From NCBI GenBank assembly GCA_963682055.1, contig OY821746.1:10627992-10691991 (forward strand): 64,000 nt of DNA, given 5' to 3'. The notes below the pieces were generated by a model. That model searched no databases. It saw only the letters and a program-made list of their open reading frames with translations, and was not told where the DNA came from. The translations under genes and the position numbers were made by a program. Source of the DNA: Primula veris (taxonomy: Eukaryota; Streptophyta; Magnoliopsida; Ericales; Primulaceae). This document shows, in pieces, positions 41,943 through 50,755 of the stretch. How positions within the stretch are numbered: the first letter of the stretch is position 1; each line of letters begins with the position of its first letter.

Positions 41943-43367
41943 CTATCTTCTTGGTAGAGTTCGGTTGAGGAAACGCAGTTCGTCGTTTTTATCGGTGAGG
42001 TGGGTACAATAGGCTAGTAGGGAATCAGTGGTCGGGAAGTTTTTGCCTATGAACTTCCTTCTCGCCCAATAGCCATTAGGGATGGAGTTGATAAAGTTCT
42101 GGATGGCTATATTATTGGCATATCGTGGAATCTGGTTTGCTACGTCGATAAAACGTATGCAGTAATCGTTGAGCCTTTCATTTGGCATCATCGTCATTTT
42201 AAGAAGGGTTTCGATGCTAACCTTCTTTTTCCGATGAGCGGCGTATCGGGTGGAGTACGCTCTTAGCAGTTCTGCCCAGTCTCTAATGGAGCCCCGTGGT
42301 AAGTTGTGATACCATGACGAAGCCTCTTGTCCCAAGCTATTTTTGAAAAATTTGCACATCAGTGCATGGTCATCGCTCCACAGTTCCATCTTCGTCTTGT
42401 AGTGCCTCAGATGGTCGATAGGGCAACTCTTTCCATCATAGAGCCTGAATTCGGGGATGACGAACCCCATAGGATTGCGGTACCGCGTGATCTGTTCGGT
42501 ACATGGGGTTTCTTGGCATACGTTCCAAGCCTGTTGGAACGCGTCATCCGTGACTTGGTAGGGGGGAGGGTATCCTCCCTGATGTGGTGGTGGGCCATAT
42601 CCTTCCCCGATCCTGTATTCGGGATATCCACCGTCCTTCGTGTTTGTGTGGACACGTTCCATATGAGTGTTCGGATGGACGATAGTTATTGGGATATTGC
42701 CCCCTTGGTGGGGCACTCTCGTATCGGGTCGTCGACCCGCTGCCTCCAGGGCGGCCCGGTAGGCAGAATCTTCCACTTCATGGCGTGGGTCTTTGTCTGG
42801 TTGGATAACTGGCACTACGATGCCGGCCGCTGTCATGGCCGTCATGCATGCCGCCAGCTGAGCTTGTAGCTGGGCGTAGTTCCTTTCATCGGCTAACGGA
42901 ACAACGTGTTGTACCTCCACTGTGGGTGATGTAATCATCCTCGGAGGATTAGTTGGTAGTCGGGGCAACCGTCCGAGTACATGATCCTCGGGCACGCCAA
43001 ACTGATGAGCTTCGTCCGTTTGTAAACGAGCACCGGAGTTGACCGAGGCTGTAGGCAAAGGGACTCTTGAGCTCGGCCCTGCCTGGGACCCGGGTAAGCG
43101 TCTTCGTGCACGCCTTAATACGGGCACGTCTTGTTCGTCCTCCGAGCACGAAGGGTGTTCGTCGACAATCCCTTCAATGAAATGTTGGGGTGGTTCGACC
43201 GGTTGTTCTTGGTTGACGTAGGAGGTTGTTGGTTGGTCTCCGGATTGGATAGCTTCATATCTGTCGCGAGTGGCGAGTAGATCGTCGAGGTCTTGTTGGC
43301 TAATTTGCGCGTTTTGGTTGTTGGTTTCTATTATCTCGGGATGGGTTTCCTCTACATTGGTCACCAT
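41943..43367 (-). pseudogene. Gypsy gag, N-terminal and capsid part
   Basis: 474 codons starting MVTNVEETHPEIIETNNQNA, 80 bp inside the 5-prime LTR. The retrotransposon-gag domain is at about residues 290-440 (FRLYDGKSCPIDHLRHYKTK; WYHNLPRGSIRDWAELL; MPNERLNDYCIRFIDVANQI). The frame ends at an in-frame TAG before the nucleocapsid part. It would form the virus-like particle. Marked as broken because the full gag is interrupted. Confidence 0.85.
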
Positions 43368-43428
43368 TGTCGCTCGTCTGGCAGAGTATTGGTATTCGAA
43401 TTCTAAACTAGTTGGTAACTAGATGATT

Positions 43429-43445
43429 CCCGGAGACGGCGGCAT
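43429..43445 (-). other. primer-binding site of the Gypsy element
   Basis: On the minus strand TGCCGCCGTCTCCGGGA starts directly inside the 5-prime LTR. It is close to the tRNA-Asp primer consensus TGGCGCCGTCTCCGGGGA used by many plant Gypsy elements, with a few mismatches. Confidence 0.6.
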
Positions 43446-43446
43446 T

Positions 43447-44013
43447 TGATAAAGCCATAACTTTGGTCGGTCGTGTTAGGCTTTTCAACAATAATATAAT
43501 AGTAAATCAAATGTATATAATGGACACTTCCTGATCTTTATTACTGCTCGGATTACTATCCTTATTCGGATTATTACACCTGCTCGGATTAGTATCTCTA
43601 TTTTACAATTGTGCTCGATTTGACTGTTTAATCTATCTTCTTGGTCTTTCTCCTTTTATTCGATGCTCGGCTTCTCTCTGTTCGGTTTATTTCTTGACTT
43701 AATATGCCTTGACTAATTTCTCTCTTTTCTCAACTTCTCTCTATATTTTTTGGATAGATTTTCTGGTCGTTTTCTAGGAGGGGTAGTTGGCTATTTATAG
43801 GCAACTATGCCTTCTAGGATGTTGACAAATGTCTTCATCCCAGGGGTTTTTCAGATATGGGTCCCCATTTGATTGAGCTTGGGCTTTTGATAGTAACACC
43901 TTATTTCCTATAAAAAGTATGAGATGACCCATTTAAGCGTTGGATACCCATTTATAAAGTAGGTTGATTATTACCCGAATAAAATATTCGGGTCTAATTT
44001 TTCTGTTCTATCA
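43447..44013 (-). repeat. Gypsy 5-prime LTR (567 bp)
   Basis: TGATAAAGCC...TTCTATCA, uninterrupted, followed by the AAAAC duplication at 44014-44018. It preserves the empty site CAACTTCTCTC into which the solo Copia LTR inserted in its partner. Confidence 0.93.
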
Positions 44014-44018
44014 AAAAC

Positions 44019-44574
44019 AGTTACTATTGGAAGAAAAAGGGTGCTTAAATATCCCGACGCAACATTAACACATGGAAGAACCCTAACTTTAATGACCCCA
44101 GAATGGGTTCTCATCCTTCATAATTGTATATTATTTGGTTTCCAGTTTATAATCTTCGTAATCATTTTCCTCATAAACTGGAAAATAACGGATTGTTTTT
44201 GAAGCTATTGTAGAAATGATCATTGTACCTTGATTGCTTAATAAGAAACAGATTTTCTCGAGAAGCAAATAGGTTTGGGTAACAGTCGTCGTGAAAGTTT
44301 CCCAATTTTCAAATTAACTTTTTCTCTTTCACTGGAGTTTGAATATAATCCTTTTCCACGACATATTCATTGCATTCTTTCCTTTGTAAGAAGGCTTACA
44401 AGAACTCAAGAGTACAGTTCTTAGCATTAAGCTAGAAGAGCTCAAATTTTTAGTTCTTCAGAAACTAGAAAACATTTACATACTTTTTCTGGACCGCTTC
44501 TCCCGAAATAGGGAGCGATATTGTATTGGTTTTGAATAGTAGAGGAGAGAGAGATGGGTGGGTAGAGTTTTTGC
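44019..44574. other. intergenic, nothing firm
   Basis: A plus-strand frame stays open from about 44020 to 44200 but has no start codon, splice evidence or known motif, so it is not called. Confidence 0.4.
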
Positions 44575-45357
44575 GATCGATCGGTTGCGTACTGTTTTAC
44601 TTTATCAGCACTCTCTTACTCTCTAATTCTCTCACTCTCTCAAATAACATATACTTTAAAATTAAAAAAAAACAAATCACCATACTGGTCAAATTCGTTA
44701 TGAATCCATCATTTATTCCGATTAAACTATACTTTTAATCGTATTTATATACTCTTCACGTATATCCTTCATCAAGGTTTTTTATTATTCTCTATTTTAT
44801 TTATTTTAAATTTATAATATAGGTAATAATATAAAAATTGATTTAATTTGTTGATTACTAATTGGTTATTACTACTTGTTTAGTGGATTGTTCATATTAT
44901 TTCATATATACCCGTGTGGCAAATTAATGTTTTTAGGAAAATATATTGATTTAGATGGTTTACCAATAGTTTGTTGATATTAGATATAATTTTTGTATAA
45001 TATAAATTTTCGAATTTTTAAAGTTACATAGGTTTTACATAGATTTGATGAAAATCAAGAACTTTTCCTTACTGACCTAAACAATTCCTTTTCGGATTCT
45101 GATAAACGAGCACGTTGTACTTGCCTTTGCAATTAAGTAGAGGGTTTATGATTATAAATTCCATTTTTCACACGACACATCAATTCATCATTAATTAAAT
45201 AATCCTTAATAGAAAATGGACAATTTTTTTTTTGTACCTAAATTAGTGAAATACATATTTTTTTGCTCGTAAACACTCAACCTATCACAACATATCTCAA
45301 CATACGATACTTTTGTCCCGTAAACCCCAATGATCTACGAATCGAAAGAATAAAACC

Positions 45358-45530
45358 CTAATTTTCAGCCATGTCAGAAAGATTTTTAAACATGTCATCC
45401 CCGGTATCCCAATAAAAATCATCAACATCGAAATATTTTTTATAATCGGTTAGTTTCACATTTGAGCTACTTGAAGAAGGAACATAATTATAGTCTCAAT
45501 AGTGGTTGTTATCATATTCCGCAATAGAGA
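45358..45530 (-). pseudogene. unidentified gene fragment inside the inverted repeat
   Basis: On the minus strand a reading of about 50 codons ends KLTDYKKYFDVDDFYWDTGD, then DMFKNLSDMAEN and TAG at 45360-45358. It is preceded by NYVPSSSSSNV and an in-frame stop (TGA in the HY-DYNY stretch). The acidic, aromatic composition looks protein-coding rather than random AT-rich DNA. I do not recognise the family. It may be a captured host exon or the remnant of the element's own accessory gene. Confidence 0.42.
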
Positions 45531-45750
45531 ACCTATGTTAAACGAGTAAATATGAATAAAATCAATTAATTTTTCAATTTTTCGTAATCAAAACAAGAAG
45601 CGTAATATATACAATCAATAATAGCTAAACAATTAGTAAAATCTATGTAAATTTAAAAATTCAAAAATTTATGTTATACAAAAATTATATTTAATATCAA
45701 CAAACTATTGGTAAAACCATGTAAATACATATATTTTCCTAAAACATTAA

Positions 45751-46989
45751 TGTTGAACCATGGGTTCAATAATTGATTTTGATTATACGTTTGATTATGT
45801 ATTAATGATTTTACGATTTCTCTATTTCGATGATATAATGCTTTGTCTTTTCCAAAAAGAGAAAATGTATGTTTCAGGAGTTCAAAATGATACGAGTGCT
45901 CAAATACGAAGCCGAAGGTTCAAGCGGAACCAGAATCGGAGTCAAAACGAAGAAGTTACGAGCATTCGAAGTTTAGCGGGGAAACCGAAAATTTCTAGAA
46001 AAACGACCGATCGTTTTGGACAAACGACCGATCGTTTTTGGTCAGAAATTGTCCAGTGAGGTCGTTATTAAAACAACCGGACGAAATGCAGAAAACGACC
46101 GATCGTTTTCTGCAGAATTCGAAAATAGCTTTTTGACTTATTTTGAAAAAATCAGAAATTGCTTAAAACCAATGGTTAAAAGCATAAACCATCATGCAAC
46201 GGTCATCTATGGTCCAATGGTCATTTTGCCTCTACAAAACACCCCAATTACTACAAATCAAAAACCTTACAATCATTAAACCTCTCTCTATCTAGAAACA
46301 CCTAAATTCTCCATTGTTGAGAAAAAAGCTCGAAAAGAGAAAAATTGAAGAGAAAGCAATACAAGCTCAAACCAAGATCGAATATCATCAAATATCACAA
46401 ATTAGCTTATTTAGAAGCAATCAAATTTTGAGTGTTGTTTTAATTTCGATAATTTTGTAAAGAGCAAACTATAAGCTCATTTGTGAGTGAGTGTTTGGGT
46501 AGAAACTTTTAAGGCAAAGTGTTGATTAAAAGTTCTAGGTTAAACACTTGGGTACTCATAGATTGAGGGGGAGTCGTTGACTCGTAAACGTGTTCGCTTG
46601 CACTTGTATCAAGAGTAGGAACCTCGGGTAGAGGGTGAGCAAATCGATTGATTAGCTCGGTAGGATTTGTAATATCGAAAAGAACATTATAGTGAAATAC
46701 TCGGTAGCGTGAATACCGAGGAGAGCACGTAAGCGGGTTTTGCCGAACCTCTATATATCGTGGTGTCAATTTCTTTCCCTAATCTTTACTTTACCCATTC
46801 CCTATTATTGCTTATTCTCTTCCTAGCGTATCATAATTCTAGCATTTCATTAACTTTTGTTAAACGCTTAATCTTAGAATTGCGATAGTTGGGTTGTTAG
46901 TTGCACCTTATTTTAATTAGAAGAAAAACGCCTAAAACTTTATTCACCCCCCTCCCCCCCTCTAAGGTTTAGCCGCACGGGCCAACAAT
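45751..46989. repeat. solo LTR, probably a large Copia (SIRE/Maximus-like)
   Basis: A 1,239-bp segment with TGTTGAACC...GGGCCAACA ends and a perfect ATTAA duplication at 45746-45750 and 46990-46994. The right end TTCACCCCCCTCCCCCCCT, followed by AAGGTTTAGCCGCACGG, resembles LTR ends of SIRE-type elements. There are no coding genes; the frames at 45760-46279 lack domains. Three copies of ACGACCGATCGTTTT (46003, 46024 and 46094) are present. It inserted into the arm of the inverted-repeat element. Confidence 0.85.
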
Positions 46990-47486
46990 TAATTTGCCAT
47001 ACGGGTATATATGAAATAATATACACAATCAATACACACTAAACAAGTAGTAATAACCAATTAGTAATCAACAAATTAAATCAAATTTTATGTTATTACC
47101 TATATTATAAATTTAAACTAAATAAAATAGAAAATAATAAAAAAACATTGATGAGTGGTATACGTGAATAGTATATATAAATACGAGTAAAAATGTGGTT
47201 TAATCAGAATAAATGATGGGTTAATAACGAATTTGATGAGTATGGTGATTTTTTTTTTTAATTTTCAAGTATATGTTAAGTGAGAGAGTGAGAGAATGAG
47301 AGAGTGCTGATAAAGTAAAACAGTACGCGGCCGATCGATCAGGGTTCAGAGATCGGAAAAACACACTGTAAATGTGTTACAGTGCACATCAAATCGATCA
47401 GGGTTCAGAGCCAATCCATCGGTCAATCACACTGGAAAATCTGTTAATTTTCAACGTATGAGCAATTTGGTAATTTTTCAGTCAAA

Positions 47487-47620
47487 CCATAAATCTGACT
47501 TATGGACCGTAAGTTTGACTTACGGACAGTAAGTTTGACTTACGGTTTCACTTAAGTCAATAACCGTAAGTCAAAATTACGGTTCGTAAGTCAGAATTTC
47601 GGTCCGTAATTTTTTTTTTT
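47487..47620. repeat. cluster of short palindromes (ACTTACGG / CCGTAAGT)
   Basis: Consecutive 19-20-bp hairpin units: CCATAAATCTGACTTATGG (47487-47505), CCGTAAGTTTGACTTACGG (47507-47525) and AGTAAGTTTGACTTACGG (47528-47545), then diverged units to about 47610. Each can fold with an 8-bp stem and 3-base loop. Confidence 0.75.
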
Positions 47621-47672
47621 TACTGTTAAACATGAAAAAATATAAAATGCAGTCGAAAAATAAAGGATCTTA

Positions 47673-47777
47673 TTTTAAAAGGGCATTCTAGTACGTACTT
47701 GTACATTGTGAAGTCTTTTTTTTTTTTTTTTAAAAGGGCATTCTAGTACTTGTACATTGTGAAGTCTTTTTTTTTTT
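47673..47777. repeat. tandem duplication with poly-T
   Basis: AAAAGGGCATTCTAGTA, then CTTGTACATTGTGAAGTC and a T-run, occur twice (47673-47730 and about 47731-47777). They differ mainly by a CGTA insertion in the first copy. Confidence 0.8.
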
Positions 47778-48269
47778 AAAGGAAGTTTTCCCTATGTACT
47801 AAATTACGGTTTAAGGGCACCTACTCTAAATTTTAACAATTAACAAATCAAAGCAAATATCATATCATACTATTACTATAAGACAACATAAGAAAAATAA
47901 ATTTGTCAAATTTTGCTTATATTTTTTCACCCCTATTCTAATTTACTAATTACTCACATATCATAATGCAATTCAAATACATAAATAACAAAACAAATAT
48001 ATTACTTGTCACACATACTTCTATTACTCTTTATATACGATTATTAATTTACTATATTCATTCCATCATTTTTTTTTTTATCTTTTTGAAAATTTTAAAT
48101 TCATTCGTCCGGAATCATATTTATATAGTTAGGGTAGGGAAATTAATAGATGCCAAAATTTTTAAAACATGTCATAGATTTAGGGAAAATATGGGTTTTG
48201 ATGCATCACTTGATTCAAAACATAATTTTTCCTAAAATTTGATGATCATTGTATCAAAAGTATCGTGCA

Positions 48270-48577
48270 TCAGGAGCCATATCAATTTTTTAAATTTTAA
48301 GGAATACAAAATTCACCTTTTATATATATGAGAAATGTATATGATTCCATTGGTTAATATAATAGTAATAAATTATCATATGAGCCATATTTTTGTGGTT
48401 GAAATATTATTATGAATTAAAAATAATAATAAACATATAAAAAGAAATAATGTAGGGTTATTATAAGGAAATTGATGAGTAAGCTAAAAATTTGTGTAAA
48501 TGTAAACGGTTTCTTAAAAGATATAAAATATGTTAGGTTTGATAAAATGGTTAAAATTACTGATGCGGTTGATCTAA
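48270..48577 (-). repeat. dispersed repeat family, copy 2 (inverted)
   Basis: Reverse complement of the repeat at 24610-24930 and 49210-49562 (for example TTAAAAGATATAAAATATGT and GTGTAAATGTAAACGGTT). Its terminal GATCTAAG runs directly into the P450 fragment, sharing CTAAG with the P450 leader. Confidence 0.72.
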
Positions 48578-48750
48578 GTGCTAACATGGAGCTTCTTCGA
48601 TCCTTTCTTCCACTCCTTTTTGCACTCTTCCTGCTCATTTCCTTTATCTCGAAAAATTAGAAACTTTCAAAACCTAAACTCCGATCCCACCAGGCCCGCA
48701 CAAACTACCCTTTATAGGGAACTTGCACTAACTTATAACCGGCTACCTTT
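48578..48750 (+). pseudogene. truncated P450 copy (5-prime end only)
   Basis: Begins with the same leader and start as the P450 at 50756 (CTAAGTGCTAACATGGAGCT) and matches its first 160 or so bases closely. TGG (Trp 25) has become TAG. A 5-bp insertion in the PPGP region shifts the frame, and similarity ends near GGGAACTTGCACTAACTTA. Only the membrane anchor and hinge would be encoded. High identity implies a recent partial duplication, placed between two inverted copies of a dispersed repeat. Confidence 0.88.
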
Positions 48751-48844
48751 GTCAAGAATCACGTCAACATTAATATACGATTTTTCTATAGATATATTCA
48801 GTAAATGTGTTTAATTACATTTGCGCTCATAATTTTAGCATAAT

Positions 48845-48975
48845 TTAAACCGTAGTGTAATGGTTGTCCTTCGTGTTCCTTTTGACTTTAGACGTTAGTG
48901 GTTCGAATCTCCCCATTGGGTTTATATTTTTTTGCATAAAAATTGTGTTTAATGGAAAATTCTGAATTAATCAGT
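48845..48975 (+). mobile_element. tRNA-derived SINE
   Basis: Box A TAGTGTAATGGT (48853-48864) and box B GGTTCGAATC (48900-48909) are 35 bp apart, typical of the RNA polymerase III promoter in plant SINEs. An AT-rich body and T/A-rich tail follow. Ends are approximate. A decayed tRNA gene is less likely because the acceptor stem does not pair. Confidence 0.6.
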
Positions 48976-49209
48976 GTGTGTAAGATTCTAACTATCTTCT
49001 CCAAGTAACTTAAAACAGTCAATTGTATCATATTGACAATAACAATTTATTGGCATAATAGCTCCTCTTTTAATATTGGCTTGTAAAAAATTTATTTCGG
49101 GTACGTAGTCATTTTCTTTTTTCTAAATTTAGTAAAAAAAGCATCGAAATTTAGACTCAACTTAGGTGTCAAATTAGCAGGGCCGGAAGTACTAGATAAA
49201 AAGTACTAC

Positions 49210-49562
49210 TTAGAGCAATTGTATCAGCAATCATAACAATTTATTTAAACCTAACATATTTTATATCTTTTAAGAACCGTTTACATTTAAACAAAATTTC
49301 AGATTTCTTATTAATTTTCTTATAATATCCCTACATTATTATTTTTATTTGTTTATTATTATTTAATAATCATAACAATATTCAAATCACAAAAGCATGG
49401 ACCTCATCATAGTTCTTACTATTATATTCACCGATGGAATTATATACACTACTTGTATATAAGGTGAATTTTGTATTCCCTGAAATTTAAGTAATTTATA
49501 AGGTTTATGATTCATATAACTTTTTATACCATGATTATCAAATTTTAATAAAAATTATATTT
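49210..49562 (+). repeat. dispersed repeat family, copy 3
   Basis: Same orientation as the copy at 24610-24930, starting GAGCAATTGTATCAGCAA and ending near CATGATTATCAAATTTT. With copy 2 it brackets the P450 fragment and SINE as an inverted pair. Confidence 0.72.
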
Positions 49563-49728
49563 TGAACTAACTATTACAATTGATATGGTCATATGGGGCA
49601 AAGTAATTCTGGAAAAAGAAAATCAAGAAGAGTGAAAGTAAAAGTGATTAATAATGAACAACCAGAGGAGTACCCCAACAACTAGCTAGCAAGACACGTA
49701 AAAGACTCGGCGGATCCATTTTTACTGC

Positions 49729-49765
49729 CTGAAAAATTCAAAACAGTCTTTTTTGAATTTTTCAG
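49729..49765. repeat. perfect 15-bp hairpin
   Basis: CTGAAAAATTCAAAA (49729-49743) and TTTTGAATTTTTCAG (49751-49765) are exact complements around a 7-base loop. Confidence 0.8.
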
Positions 49766-49771
49766 ACAGCC

Positions 49772-50290
49772 AAAATGTAATTTTTTTTAATTTTTTTTTT
49801 AAAATACATTTTTGTTTTAATGTTTTGGAATCAATATCGAACGATTAACACAACCGTGAATTTAGTCCATTATTATTTAGGGTGTGTCACATACTAAAAC
49901 TTAACACACATTAATGAACGAAAAAATATATATCCTAAAATTAATTCAAAATTAAAATTAAAAAATACTAAAAACCTAACACATGTTAATGAACCCAAAA
50001 ATATCTACCCTAAAATTAATTTAAAATTAAGACTAAAAAATACTGTTGGTTGACACATACTAAATAATAGTATATTTTTTAGTTTTAATTTTAAATTAAT
50101 TTTAGGATATATATTTTGGGTTCATTAATATGTGTTAGGTTTTAGTATGTGACACACCCTACATAATAATGGACTAGATTCACGATAGTGTTAATTGTTC
50201 GATGTTGATTCCAAAACATTAAAACAAAAATGTAACGTACAAAATTACATTATTTCAAAGTAAAAAAAAAAAAAAATTACATTTTGGTTG
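49772..50290. mobile_element. foldback element (MITE-like)
   Basis: Ends CCAAAATGTAATTTTTTT and its complement AAAAAAATTACATTTTGG enclose longer arms (about 49806-49965 against 50075-50233), including GGAATCAATATCGAAC and ATTAGTATGTGACACACC-type matches. No ORF. Target duplication not identified. It ends about 470 bp upstream of the second P450 start. Confidence 0.65.
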
Positions 50291-50755
50291 CATGAACAAT
50301 TCAAGAGAGTAAAAATGGATCCAATTTGGCATAGTGTCCAAAATATGGATAACAGAATAATGAGATGGGCACATGGATAATGGCCTCGTTTGGTCGCGTA
50401 TTTTATGTTCAAAAGTATACTTTTTGTAAGTGAGTTGAAAAGTATACTTTTTGTAAGTGGGTTGAAAAGTATACTTTTTATGTTTACTTTTTAGTAAGTA
50501 AATGCTGTTTGGTAAACAACGTAAAAGTATACTTTTCATTAAAAATGATGTTTGGTAAAATATGTTTACTTTTACTTTTTGAGTGAGAAGGGTAAGAAAA
50601 ATAGGAACAGAGCCTTAAATAATAAGATCATTAAATTTGTATTTTACTTTGGACCGTTTGATGAAAAGGAATGGCCAGGATTTATTATGGCCGAAGATAT
50701 TGCTGCTAATAAATTGACGACTCCTACCAAGAATTTTAGACCTCTAAGTGCTAAC

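Larger units (their letters stand above)
25699..44013 (-). mobile_element. Ty3/Gypsy element, Tat/Retand type, with antisense gene cargo
   Basis: One element of 18,315 bp (16,982 bp without the nested solo LTR and its duplication), bounded by a perfect AAAAC target duplication at 25694-25698 and 44014-44018. Each LTR is 567 bp (TGATA...TATCA) and the two differ at about ten sites, roughly 1.8 percent. On the minus strand the order is 5-prime LTR (43447-44013), tRNA-Asp-like primer site, gag, protease, RT, RNase H, a second RNase H, integrase, then an 87-bp tandem repeat. The extra RNase H and the long region between pol and the 3-prime LTR are marks of the Tat lineage. That 9-kb region carries genes on the opposite strand: five short coiled-coil ORFs and one spliced gene. 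Gag-pol has three in-frame stops and a frameshift, so this copy is no longer autonomous. Confidence 0.93.
44575..47340. mobile_element. long inverted-repeat element with a gene-like core, split by a solo LTR
   Basis: The left arm (about 44575-45050) and the right arm (about 45610-45750 plus 46990-47340) are reverse complements over roughly 450-480 bp with moderate divergence (for example TACTGTTTTACTTTATCAGC in both). Removing the solo LTR (45751-46989) restores the arm. The 550-bp centre holds a minus-strand coding-like segment (45358-45530). Long arms with a captured gene segment suggest a Pack-type DNA transposon, but the target duplication and superfamily were not determined. Confidence 0.7.

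Noticed and set aside
44020..44200. Open plus-strand frame right of the Gypsy element
   Set aside because: No start codon, splice signal or recognisable motif, and a second frame is equally open.
45760..46279. Two plus-strand ORFs of 87-99 codons
   Set aside because: They lie inside a solo LTR defined by TG...CA ends and an ATTAA duplication, and carry no domain.
50552..50755. 68-residue N-terminal extension of the second P450
   Set aside because: The extension lacks P450 character. The anchor begins at the Met at 50756, and the truncated copy shares the leader only from just before that Met.
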